Below, in pieces: positions 32,957 to 41,506 of a stretch of DNA of 50,436 bases. The position numbers and the translations under genes were made by a program. This DNA comes from an uncultured Erysipelotrichaceae bacterium (GTDB lineage: Bacteria > Bacillota_I > Bacilli_A > RF39 > UBA660): positions 1 to 50,436 of the forward strand of contig CAOJRP010000010.1 in NCBI GenBank assembly GCA_948442015.1, read 5' to 3'. Below the pieces are notes generated by a model. It did not search any database, was not told the DNA's origin, and saw only the letters and a program-made list of their open reading frames with translations. Each line of letters begins with the position of its first letter. Within the stretch, counting starts at the first letter, position 1.

Positions 32957-33604
32957 TTATAAAGTGTTTTTTAATCCTACAACATCTTTATTAATATAAC
33001 CATATTCTTCTAAAAAAGATATTGTTTCTTCTTCATTTAATAGCGTTGTTTTACTAATTATGGTACCGCTTACTATTCCGCCATATGGAGCACAATAAAT
33101 TGTTAATTTTTTGCCTGTTCCATCTATTAATTCTTCCTTAATAGCTTGATATTTTTCTTCTATTTCAACTTTATATGCCATTTCATCAATAAATACATAA
33201 TCATCTAAAGAATAGTTTCCTTCTATATCATTAAAATCTTCATTAAGACTATTAGTACTTTTTAACCAATCATATATTTCTTTAACAGATTTATCTGACT
33301 GTGAACTTTCATTAACAATAATAACAGCTCTTCTATAAATTGGATTATTAGACAAATCAATAGAAGTCACTTTTGCTTTATATTCTAATAAATTAACATA
33401 ATTTATAGCCAAATCTTTGCTATAAACTTCTTCTGTAGATAACTCAATTATATCTTCTTGCACTTCTTGTTCATCATTTATTTCTTCTTCAATAACATCA
33501 CTTTTTGAATTGTCTGCTAAAGTTTTTTCACTAGCACATCCTCCTAAAGTATTTATCGCTATTAATCCTGCTAACAAAGTTGTTAACATCTCTCTTTTTT
33601 TCAT
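32957..33604 (-). CDS. Putative lipoprotein
   Basis: A 215-residue lipoprotein: a signal with lipobox LGGC (about residues 20-23) followed by an acidic linker rich in Glu and Asp (about 30-60) and a domain of about 150 residues. No family is recognised. GAGGGGG precedes the ATG, and a near-consensus promoter is at 33632-33660. It lies between spoVT and the T-box operon as a single-gene unit. Confidence 0.75.
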   Translation of the reverse strand: MKKREMLTTLLAGLIAINTLGGCASEKTLADNSKSDVIEEEINDEQEVQEDIIELSTEEVYSKDLAINYVNLLEYKAKVTSIDLSNNPIYRRAVIIVNESSQSDKSVKEIYDWLKSTNSLNEDFNDIEGNYSLDDYVFIDEMAYKVEIEEKYQAIKEELIDGTGKKLTIYCAPYGGIVSGTIISKTTLLNEEETISFLEEYGYINKDVVGLKNTL

Positions 33605-33631
33605 AACAAATTCCCCCTCTTTGTTGATAGT

Positions 33632-33660
33632 ATTATACTATATTATTGGAGAAACGTCAA
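33632..33660 (-). promoter_or_regulatory. Promoter of the lipoprotein gene
   Basis: TTGACG (33660-33655) and TATAAT (33637-33632) are 17 bases apart on the minus strand, the best sigma-A match in this part of the window. Confidence 0.8.
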
Positions 33661-33672
33661 ACGGATGTACAC

Positions 33673-34200
33673 TTAGCAAGAAATATCAATTGTTTTGGCT
33701 ATATATTTACTAATAAACTTGATAACATTTTGTAAAGATGGTTCTATAATATCTTTCGAATAAATTATTATCGAACCAATAGAAGAAATAGAAGTAATAA
33801 TCGGATAAATATAGAAATAACCCTCTAAAGATGTATCCCCAAAAGTATATTTTTTCTTTTCTGCTGTAAAACTATATTCTCTTTCTCCAATTATTTTTCT
33901 TATACTTTCATCTAAAATTGTACTAGTAAACACTAAATTAGATAAAATTATATTATCTCTATCTGTAAATATTATATCTAGTGGATATATTTCAATAAAA
34001 GATTCATATATTTTTTTAATATTCCCAAGTTCTATCGTTGTTTCCGAATATTTTACTAACTCTATTCTATCACCTTGGGCAGCTATTTTTAAAACATCAC
34101 CATTATGAATTTTCAAATTTTTTCGTATATCTTTCGGAATAACAATTCTTCCTAATTCATCAATCTTTTTAACAACACCATTTTCCAAAATATCACCCAT
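33673..34200 (-). CDS. spoVT: Stage V sporulation regulator SpoVT
   Basis: A 175-residue protein with an N-terminal AbrB-type DNA-binding swapped hairpin (VVKKIDELGRIVIPKDIRKNLKI) and a C-terminal GAF-like domain (about residues 60-170). SpoVT regulates late forespore genes. It lies just downstream of mfd as in Bacillus. Length and domain order match the family. Confidence 0.95.
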   Translation of the reverse strand: MGDILENGVVKKIDELGRIVIPKDIRKNLKIHNGDVLKIAAQGDRIELVKYSETTIELGNIKKIYESFIEIYPLDIIFTDRDNIILSNLVFTSTILDESIRKIIGEREYSFTAEKKKYTFGDTSLEGYFYIYPIITSISSIGSIIIYSKDIIEPSLQNVIKFISKYIAKTIDISC

Positions 34201-34239
34201 TCTAAATAATAGTATTGGTAATATTTTTTAAAATATACT

Positions 34240-37200
34240 TTAATTATTCTCTTTTACTTGCTCTATTATTTCTTCTAATAAAGGAATGATATAAAACAAG
34301 AAATGTTTTTCTAGATTTTTAATATTTAATGAAATACTTAGGCGATTAGCAAAAGTCTTAAAGGCAAATCTAGAACAAATATCATAAGACTTCAAAAACA
34401 ATTTATCTCCCTTAATTTTTGAAGTTACTTCATTATCTAATTCAATAGTTATATTATAAGATGTTTGAACAACTTTCATAATATTAAGTTGTTTAGCTAA
34501 CTTCTCAAACCACTCCTCATACATATATATTTCAAGTTCTTTGGACACTTTACCAAATCTATCCTCTAACTCTTCTTTAACACTTACAAGTTTATTATAA
34601 GAATCAATTTCGTTAATTTTTTGATGAATTTCTATTTTTAAAGCCTCTTCACTAACATATTCAGAAGAAATATGAGTATCAACATCGATTAAAGAAGTAT
34701 TACTTACATCTTCCTCTTCTACCTCTTCGCCATTAAGTTTCTTTATCTCATCTTCAATCATTTTCATATAAAGTTCTATACCCACAGAATCAACAAATCC
34801 TGCTTGTTCGCTTCCTAAAATATCACCTGCCCCACGAATAGATAAATCTCGCATAGCTATCCTATAACCACTACCAAGCTCCGTAAAATCTTTAATCGCT
34901 TGTAACCTTTTAATAGCGACATCAGATAAAACCTTTTCTTTATTATACATTAAGTAGGCATACCCAATCCGATTACTTCTTCCAACTCTTCCTCTTAACT
35001 GGTATAACTGACTAAGTCCAAATCTATCTGCATCAATAACAATTAAAGTATTAGCATTTGGTATATCAATACCTGTTTCAATAATCGTTGTACAAATTAA
35101 AATATCATATTCATAATCAATAAATGCTTGCATAACATTTTCTAGTTCTGTTTTATTCATCTTTCCATGAGCATAGGTAATTCTAGCCTCAGGGACTAAC
35201 AAACTTATTTTATTCACAACATCTAAAATCGTTTCCACTTTATTATAAAGAATAAAAACTTGCCCACTTCTTGATAATTCTTTATAAATAGCATCTTTAA
35301 TAAGTAAATCTTGTTCTTCAATTACATAAGTTTGCACAGGATAGCGATTAACTGGTGGTGTGTCGATAATCGATAAATCTCTTAAACCACTTAAAGCCAT
35401 TTTTAAAGTACGAGGAATTGGAGTAGCAGACAAAGTAAGTACATTAACATCTTTCTTATATTTCTTAATTTTTTCTTTATGAGTAACCCCAAAACGTTGT
35501 TCTTCATCGACCACTAAAAGTCCTAAATTTTTAAATTTAATATCATCGCTTAAAAGACGATGAGTTCCAAAAACAATATCGATAAAACCACTATCTAGTC
35601 CTTTTATAATTCTTTCTACTTCCTTTTTAGGAGTAAATCTATTTAAAAGAGCAATTTCAACAGGAAAATCTGCAAATCTTACTTTAGCATTCTCATATTG
35701 CTGCTTTGATAAAATAGTCGTTGGACACAAATAAAATACTTGTTTTCCATTATAAACAGCTTTAAACATTCCCCGAAATGCCACTTCTGTTTTCCCAAAT
35801 CCAACATCTCCACATAAAAGTCTATCCATCGGAGTAGAATCCTCTAAATCTCTATTAATATCCGCAATTGCTTTTAATTGGTCAGTAGTTTCTTCATAAG
35901 GAAATCCTACTTCAAATAAATTTTCTTCTTCTTTTTTAGAATAAGGTTCAACTTTAATTTTCTTTCTTTCAGCATATAATTTAATTAATTCTTCCGAAAT
36001 ATCTTTTATTTTCTTTGTTAATTGTCTCTTAGTTTTAGCCCATGCAGTACTATTTAGTTTATTAATTCTTGGTTTTAAACCATCTTTCCCTGTATACTTA
36101 AAAATAGTACTAATCTTTTCGACAGGAATATAAATTTTATCATTTCCATCATAATTTATTTGCAAGTAATCTTTTTGAATACCATTTTTAGTTAACGTAA
36201 TAAGACCATTATAAATTCCTATTCCATGAAGAGTATGAACAACATACTCTCCTAGCTCTAATTGCTCAAAATTTTTAAGTTTCTTGCCTATTTTTAAATT
36301 ATTTTTATAATTAATAACTGTCCTTTTAACTTTAGAAATATCATTTTCCGAAATAATCACATATTCATCAAAAATAAAACCATTTTTGATTTTCTTTTTA
36401 ATAATATTAACTCCTTTAATAACAATGTTTTCTTCTTGACAAATATTAGTATTATCAAATAAGCTACTAATAGTTCTTATTTGACTATCTAATGATAAAT
36501 AAAAAATTATTGTTTTCTTCCCTTTATATAAATTAACAAACTTTTTTAAAGATTCAAAGTCATCATTAAAATTATCAATTAAATTACTTTGATAAATGGT
36601 AGTCTTTCTTGTACCCTTATTTGAAATAGTATTTAAATACATGACATTATGTTCTTTTAATTCCTCTAAATCATACATGAATTTTTGGTCTTTATCTATT
36701 TCATTAGCTATTTTGTAATTAAAGATTTCTTCTTGTAAAGATTTATAAGAACTTTCTAATTGCTCATTATTTATTTTAAAAATATATGGTTCATCTAAAT
36801 AATTAATTAAAGAATTATTAGTTTCAGATAATATCTCAACGTATGGTTTTAAAACTACTTCTTTTATTGCTTTTAAAGATTTTTGACTTCCCTCATCAAA
36901 TTGCCTTATAGAATCTAACTCTTCACCAAAAAATTCTAATCTTGTCGGATGGTCATCATCTAATAAAAAGATATCGATTATGTATCCTCTTACGGCATAT
37001 TCTCCAGTCGTAGTTACAATGGTTGTTTTTGTATAGCCATATTTTTCAATAATAGCTAAAATTTCATCATAAGTCATTTTGTTTTTAAGTGAGATTTTAA
37101 AGTTTTTAATTTCAGATGAGTTAGGTAAGTATTTTAAGTAACCCATTAAATTTGTAACTACTATTGACTTAGGATTATTGCGGACATTTTCTAATGTTTC

Positions 37201-37464
37201 CAATCTCTTATTTTTTAAATCAGGAGAGATAGCTACTGCTACACTAGTTAAAAAATCATCCATTGGAAAAAGATAAGTATTTTCTTCTAGTAATTTAATT
37301 GAGTCATATATCATATTAGCTTCGTATAAACTATTAGTTACAACAATAATATTTTTATCGTTTTTTTGAAATATTTCTGTAATGCAAAAAGAGTTTAACT
37401 CACTTGTTAAACCAACAATCTCATAATCATTTTTAAAATCAAAATATTTCTTTAAGACTCCCAT
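34240..37464 (-). CDS. mfd: Transcription-repair coupling factor Mfd
   Basis: A 1074-residue translocase that removes stalled RNA polymerase and recruits UvrA. In order: an N-terminal UvrB-like region (with GYLKYLPN, GEYAVRGYIIDIF), an RNA-polymerase-interaction domain (GEYVVHTLHGIGIYNGL), a RecG-like motor with LLCGDVGFGKTEVAFR (Walker A), VVDEEQRFGV (DEEQ box) and LRGRVGRSNRIGYAYLMY, and a C-terminal TRCF domain. All helicase motifs are present. The fin gene that lies next to it in Bacillus is absent. Confidence 0.98.
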   Translation of the reverse strand: MGVLKKYFDFKNDYEIVGLTSELNSFCITEIFQKNDKNIIVVTNSLYEANMIYDSIKLLEENTYLFPMDDFLTSVAVAISPDLKNKRLETLENVRNNPKSIVVTNLMGYLKYLPNSSEIKNFKISLKNKMTYDEILAIIEKYGYTKTTIVTTTGEYAVRGYIIDIFLLDDDHPTRLEFFGEELDSIRQFDEGSQKSLKAIKEVVLKPYVEILSETNNSLINYLDEPYIFKINNEQLESSYKSLQEEIFNYKIANEIDKDQKFMYDLEELKEHNVMYLNTISNKGTRKTTIYQSNLIDNFNDDFESLKKFVNLYKGKKTIIFYLSLDSQIRTISSLFDNTNICQEENIVIKGVNIIKKKIKNGFIFDEYVIISENDISKVKRTVINYKNNLKIGKKLKNFEQLELGEYVVHTLHGIGIYNGLITLTKNGIQKDYLQINYDGNDKIYIPVEKISTIFKYTGKDGLKPRINKLNSTAWAKTKRQLTKKIKDISEELIKLYAERKKIKVEPYSKKEEENLFEVGFPYEETTDQLKAIADINRDLEDSTPMDRLLCGDVGFGKTEVAFRGMFKAVYNGKQVFYLCPTTILSKQQYENAKVRFADFPVEIALLNRFTPKKEVERIIKGLDSGFIDIVFGTHRLLSDDIKFKNLGLLVVDEEQRFGVTHKEKIKKYKKDVNVLTLSATPIPRTLKMALSGLRDLSIIDTPPVNRYPVQTYVIEEQDLLIKDAIYKELSRSGQVFILYNKVETILDVVNKISLLVPEARITYAHGKMNKTELENVMQAFIDYEYDILICTTIIETGIDIPNANTLIVIDADRFGLSQLYQLRGRVGRSNRIGYAYLMYNKEKVLSDVAIKRLQAIKDFTELGSGYRIAMRDLSIRGAGDILGSEQAGFVDSVGIELYMKMIEDEIKKLNGEEVEEEDVSNTSLIDVDTHISSEYVSEEALKIEIHQKINEIDSYNKLVSVKEELEDRFGKVSKELEIYMYEEWFEKLAKQLNIMKVVQTSYNITIELDNEVTSKIKGDKLFLKSYDICSRFAFKTFANRLSISLNIKNLEKHFLFYIIPLLEEIIEQVKENN

Positions 37465-37472
37465 TATATCAC

Positions 37473-38024
37473 TTAATTTCCATTGTAATCATTCATTGTT
37501 TTTTCAATACCATTTGTAATAAAAGAGTTAATTATATCATTATATAATTCTTTATTATCGAAAATGAATTGTTGTTCTTGTTTACTAAAATCACCTAAAA
37601 CATAATCTTTAGTCAAATTATTTTTATTTTTGGAAATACCAAATTTAAAGCGACTGAATAAATCTGTATTTAAACTATTGATAATCGATTTTATCCCATT
37701 ATGTCCACCTGAGCTAGATGATTTCTTTAATCTTATTTTCCCAAATTCCAAATCTAAATCATCATGAATAACTAAAATATCTTCTCTCTTTATCTTGAAA
37801 TAGTTTACACATTCTAAGACAGAATCACCAGATAAATTCATAAATGTTTGCGGTTTTAAAAAGATTACTTTCTCATCATTAATAATACACTCATGATAAA
37901 GTCCTAAAAACTTTTTCTTCCAAAGAACATCAGGTAAATAATTATCTAATATTATAAAACCAATATTATGTCTTGTTAAGTTATATTCTTTGCCTGGATT
38001 CCCAAGTCCTACTATAAGTTTCAT
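37473..38024 (-). CDS. pth: Peptidyl-tRNA hydrolase
   Basis: A 183-residue hydrolase that recycles peptidyl-tRNA. The catalytic His is in LTRHNIGF, with GLGNPGKEY at the N-terminus, KPQTFMNLSG, and the conserved HDDLDLEFGKIRLK and GGHNGIKSI. It lies eight bases before mfd, as in Bacillus. Confidence 0.97.
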   Translation of the reverse strand: MKLIVGLGNPGKEYNLTRHNIGFIILDNYLPDVLWKKKFLGLYHECIINDEKVIFLKPQTFMNLSGDSVLECVNYFKIKREDILVIHDDLDLEFGKIRLKKSSSSGGHNGIKSIINSLNTDLFSRFKFGISKNKNNLTKDYVLGDFSKQEQQFIFDNKELYNDIINSFITNGIEKTMNDYNGN

Positions 38025-38027
38025 TAT

Positions 38028-38741
38028 TTAGTTCCTTTCAAAAATATTTTTATAACTTTTATATTGTAAAATGTTTAGTGGTGGCGATATTTTCATTCCA
38101 ATTGCTCCATTTTTCACAGCTTTTATTAAAACCATTATAGATTCTTTTGCAAAACTTGTATAGATAAACTGCATTTTTTTGACAGCAAAATTGTATTTAT
38201 TAAAAAGATTCATTATCTCTTGTAGTCGCTCTGGTCGATGAACTAAATATAACGTGCCTTTATTTTTTAAAATATATTTACTAGAAATCATTAAATCTTC
38301 TAAAGACATTTCAATTTCATGCCTTGCTATTGCTTTTTCTTGCTCTTGATTAATTATGGAATTTTCACTACATTTAAAATAAGGAGGATTACAAGTCACA
38401 ATATCAACACTTTCGGGCAATATATATTCAAAAGTATCCTTTAAATTAGCATTAACTATTTTTATTTGCTTATGCAACTTATTTTCTCTTACGGAAGAAG
38501 AAGCTAAATCATAAATGCTTTTTTGTATTTCAAAACCATATATTTTAGCTTTAGTTTTAGTCGATAAAATAAGTGGAATCGGAGCATTACCTGTACATAA
38601 ATCAACAATTAACTTTGTTGTAGTTTTAATTTCGACAAATTCTGCTAAAAGAATGGAATCTAGAGAAAATTTAAATCCTTCATCATATTGAAATATTTTT
38701 AAACCTTCATAATCAAACAAATCATTTAATACTTTATTCAC
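38028..38741 (-). CDS. trmN6: tRNA1(Val) A37 N6-methyltransferase-like protein
   Basis: A 237-residue SAM-dependent methyltransferase of the YabB/TrmN6 family, predicted to methylate adenine 37 of a tRNA. LIVDLCTGNAPIPL is the SAM-binding loop, CNPPYFK the catalytic NPPY motif, and the C-terminal AIGMKISPPL is family-typical. Its start overlaps ricT by eight bases. Here it is followed directly by pth, without the GIY-YIG and RsmI genes of the Bacillus order. Confidence 0.9.
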   Translation of the reverse strand: MNKVLNDLFDYEGLKIFQYDEGFKFSLDSILLAEFVEIKTTTKLIVDLCTGNAPIPLILSTKTKAKIYGFEIQKSIYDLASSSVRENKLHKQIKIVNANLKDTFEYILPESVDIVTCNPPYFKCSENSIINQEQEKAIARHEIEMSLEDLMISSKYILKNKGTLYLVHRPERLQEIMNLFNKYNFAVKKMQFIYTSFAKESIMVLIKAVKNGAIGMKISPPLNILQYKSYKNIFERN

Positions 38742-39516
38742 TATCTTTCAACTCGATTTCTTTGATATCATTATCGATTTCAACTTTATATTTACGATTT
38801 AAAATATCTACTGAAACTACTTTTCCTGTTCCATATTCTGTTTTAATCGTACTTCCCACAAAAGGAAGCTTTTCTTGACATCTTAAATATTCATCATTTT
38901 CATAAGATAAACAACATAAAAGTCTGCCACAAACACCATTTATTTTGTTAGGATTAAGAGCAATATTTTGATTTTTCGCCATTGTCATTGTCACGGAATC
39001 AATATGATTTAAAAAGCTAGAACAACATAATTCTTTCCCACATATACCGATTCCCGATACTTGTCTTGCTTTATCTCGTGCTCCAATTTGCCTTAATTCT
39101 ATTCTTGTATGATAAATATTAGCTAATTTTTTAGCTAATTCCCTAAAATCAACTCGTTCATCAGCATAAAAATTGATTAGTAATTGTTTTTTATCAAAAG
39201 TAAATGAGGCATCAATAACAGTCATTTCCAAAGCTAATTCTTTAACTAACTGTTTACATTTATTAAATGCTTCATGAGCTTTCTTTTTATTATCTAAAAA
39301 TTTTTGTTCATCTTCTTCAGTTGCTTTTCGCAAAATATCTTTTATATCATTTAGATTTATCTCACTACTATTTTTAAATTCAACTATTTTTCCATATTGT
39401 TCCCCTTTTTCAGTCACAACAATAACGTAATCTTTTAAGTTTACTTCTAAATCGTTTTTAGAAAAATAATATATTTTACCATCATTTTTAAAAGTAATTC
39501 CACAAATATCATTCAT
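38734..39516 (-). CDS. ricT: PSP1-domain protein RicT (YaaT)
   Basis: A 260-residue PSP1 protein. The cysteine pairs GICGKELCCSSFL and GVCGRLLCCLSYE (about residues 155-210) are the iron-sulphur-binding motifs used in the RicT-RicA-RicF complex, which affects sporulation, competence and RNase Y-dependent RNA processing. It overlaps holB by eight bases and trmN6 by eight, forming a tight operon. Confidence 0.93.
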   Translation of the reverse strand: MNDICGITFKNDGKIYYFSKNDLEVNLKDYVIVVTEKGEQYGKIVEFKNSSEINLNDIKDILRKATEEDEQKFLDNKKKAHEAFNKCKQLVKELALEMTVIDASFTFDKKQLLINFYADERVDFRELAKKLANIYHTRIELRQIGARDKARQVSGIGICGKELCCSSFLNHIDSVTMTMAKNQNIALNPNKINGVCGRLLCCLSYENDEYLRCQEKLPFVGSTIKTEYGTGKVVSVDILNRKYKVEIDNDIKEIELKDSE

Positions 39517-40342
39517 AATAATTCCTCAATTCCCTAGAAAATAACATTAGACATAATTCAATATTTACATTTGCTTCAATGTCTATAATTGCTTGTTTAA
39601 TTAACTCCATAATTTTAATATTATTTTCTATATTAAACTCATTAACTAAAATATTTTGACACTTATTATATAACTTTAATTCAAATAATTGAAGTAAATA
39701 TTTTAACATCTTAGCATAGTCTTTTCTTTCAAAGTTTGTTTCTAAAAAAACTTCATTATAAATAAAAGCTATATTATTTTTTTCTTTAATATATAGTAAA
39801 TATTTTGTTATTATTTGCTCTAAATCTTCACTATTATTAACTACACTTTCATATAATACATTAAAAATTTCACATCTACTACGAATAGTTGGAAGAACTT
39901 TTTCTAGGTTTTCTGTTAAATAAAATCCTAAAATCCCTTCTTCTGGTTCTTCAAGAAATTTTAATAAAGTAGTAGCACTTTTAAAATTTAATGTTTCACA
40001 ATAGTTAATGATGTATATATTATAATCTAAATAGATAGGTTTTGCCAAAAACTTTTCTTTTAAATCAAATATTTGTTGTCTATCAATAGTCATTTTAAGC
40101 GGATAGATATCACAAATACTTGGAATTAAGTTATTTTCTAATTGATAACAAAGATTACATTCCGCATTACATTTTTCTTGATAAGTATGAGGACAAGCAA
40201 TTTTCTTAATTAACATATTCAAGTCTTGTCGAGCTTTTTCAATATTATTCGTATTAATTAATATTGCATGAGGCATTCTTTTATTTTGAAATTTATTATA
40301 TATATTATTAAATTTTTCATTTTCAAACACTGCAATCACCAC
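39509..40342 (-). CDS. holB: DNA polymerase III delta-prime subunit
   Basis: A 277-residue clamp-loader subunit. The core shows KMRMPHAILIN-like QNKRMPHAILI, FKSATTLLKFLEEPEEG and IRSRCEIF with the SRC motif; the zinc-module cysteines appear as CPHTYQEKCNAECNLC. The Walker A is degenerate, as expected for delta-prime. The start is uncertain: two in-frame GTG codons (40342 and 40330) are possible and no ATG fits. It precedes ricT in the usual order. Confidence 0.9.
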   Translation of the reverse strand: MVIAVFENEKFNNIYNKFQNKRMPHAILINTNNIEKARQDLNMLIKKIACPHTYQEKCNAECNLCYQLENNLIPSICDIYPLKMTIDRQQIFDLKEKFLAKPIYLDYNIYIINYCETLNFKSATTLLKFLEEPEEGILGFYLTENLEKVLPTIRSRCEIFNVLYESVVNNSEDLEQIITKYLLYIKEKNNIAFIYNEVFLETNFERKDYAKMLKYLLQLFELKLYNKCQNILVNEFNIENNIKIMELIKQAIIDIEANVNIELCLMLFSRELRNYYE

Positions 40343-40364
40343 TACTTAAATTATAACAGATATT

Positions 40365-40547
40365 TTAAATTATGAAATAAATAACTAATAAAGAAATTAA
40401 TCCTGGTAGTCCTAAAAGAGACAAAATCCCTACAGAGGCATAATTTATAGGAATTACAACTGAAGATGTATAAATTATAAGGTTAACACAATATAAGATT
40501 ATTATTGATAAAACTATTCTTCTTACAATACTATAAACTTTTTTCAT
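40365..40547 (-). CDS. bofA: BofA-like inhibitor of pro-sigma-K processing
   Basis: A 60-residue membrane protein with two helices (about residues 8-30 and 36-60). The sequence VIPINYASVGILSLLGLPGLISLL matches the conserved C-terminal part of BofA, and the position next to recR is that of bofA in Bacillus. BofA holds the SpoIVFB protease inactive until engulfment is complete. The ATG at 40547 follows AGGTGAA. A longer in-frame start exists but lacks a ribosome site. Confidence 0.85.
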   Translation of the reverse strand: MKKVYSIVRRIVLSIIILYCVNLIIYTSSVVIPINYASVGILSLLGLPGLISLLVIYFII

Positions 40548-40569
40548 ACGTTCACCTAAAAACATATAT

Positions 40570-40608
40570 GAAAAAAAGAAAAATAATATTACTCAGAAAT
40601 TATTTTTC
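40570..40608 (-). terminator. Terminator after recR
   Basis: AGAAAAATAAT and ATTATTTTTCT form an 11-bp stem with an eleven-base loop on the minus strand, followed by TTTTTT. It overlaps the recR stop codon. Confidence 0.75.
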
Positions 40609-41191
40609 TATCTTCTAAAGCTCTATCAAGAGTTATTTCATCTAAATAATCGATTTCAGCATTCATTGGGATTCCATAAGACAATCTTGATATCTCAACT
40701 TTTTTCTTCTCAAAAATTTTTTTTATGTATAAAGTAGTTGTTTGCCCTTCCAAGCTAGACTTTAAAGCAATTATTATTTCGGGATTTTCTAACTTTTCAA
40801 CTCTTTCCACTAAACCTTTTATATTAATATTTTCTGGTCCAATATCATCAAGAGGAGAAATTAATCCTCCTAAGATATGATAAACCCCATTAAAGTGTCC
40901 TACATTTTCGAAAGCAAACAAACTTTTTTTATCTTCTAAAACACAAATTAAATTCTTATTTCTTGTCGATGATGAACAAATTGGGCAAATATCTTCTTCG
41001 GATAAATTACCACAAATTGTACATTCTTTTAATTTAGTTTTTACTTCTTTAATAGAAGTAGCAAAATCCTCAATTTCTTCTAAAGGCATATTTAAAAGAT
41101 GAAGAGCAAGTCGCTCTGCACTCTTGCCACCAATCCCGGGAAATTTTTCAAAGTAATTTTTAGCTTTATTTAAACTAGTAGGATAAACCAT
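40589..41191 (-). CDS. recR: Recombination protein RecR
   Basis: A 200-residue recombination mediator acting with RecO and RecF. It has the helix-hairpin-helix (FEKFPGIGGKSAERLALHLL), a zinc module (CTICGNLSEEDICPIC), a Toprim domain (ICVLEDKKSLFAFE) and a C-terminal SYGIPMNAEIDYLD. Its start overlaps the yaaK stop by one base, in the dnaX-yaaK-recR operon. Confidence 0.97.
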   Translation of the reverse strand: MVYPTSLNKAKNYFEKFPGIGGKSAERLALHLLNMPLEEIEDFATSIKEVKTKLKECTICGNLSEEDICPICSSSTRNKNLICVLEDKKSLFAFENVGHFNGVYHILGGLISPLDDIGPENINIKGLVERVEKLENPEIIIALKSSLEGQTTTLYIKKIFEKKKVEISRLSYGIPMNAEIDYLDEITLDRALEDRKIISE

Positions 41192-41490
41192 TATATCAAC
41201 CCATTAAGTTGACTACCATAAGCCCCTAATTTTTTAGATACTTCATCATCTACTTGTTTTAAAGCATCATTTACTGCTATTTTTATCATATCTTCTAAAA
41301 CTTCAATATCATCTTGTTCTAAAGAAGTATCTTTGTTTATTTTTATAGAAACCATTTCTTTTTTACCATTAAAAACTACTTCTACTAACTCTGATTTTCC
41401 TGTAAATAATTGTTTATTTATTTCTTCCTTTTTTGTCATTAAGTCTTTTTGCATTTTTTGAGCTTGAGCCATTAAAGCTTGCATATTCAT
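41191..41490 (-). CDS. yaaK: YbaB/EbfC nucleoid-associated protein
   Basis: A 99-residue DNA-binding protein of the YbaB/EbfC family: QALMAQAQKMQKDLM at the start, then VEVVFNGKKEMVSIKIN. Members bind DNA as a tweezer-like dimer. AGAGGAA precedes the ATG. It lies between dnaX and recR as in most bacteria. Confidence 0.96.
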   Translation of the reverse strand: MNMQALMAQAQKMQKDLMTKKEEINKQLFTGKSELVEVVFNGKKEMVSIKINKDTSLEQDDIEVLEDMIKIAVNDALKQVDDEVSKKLGAYGSQLNGLI

Positions 41491-41506
41491 ATATTATTCC
41501 TCTTTC

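Noticed and set aside
41131-41144. A CCCGGG-containing sequence in recR resembling a Noc site
   Set aside because: It differs from ATTTCCCGGGAAAT at three positions and is explained by the conserved PGIGG codons of the RecR helix-hairpin-helix.
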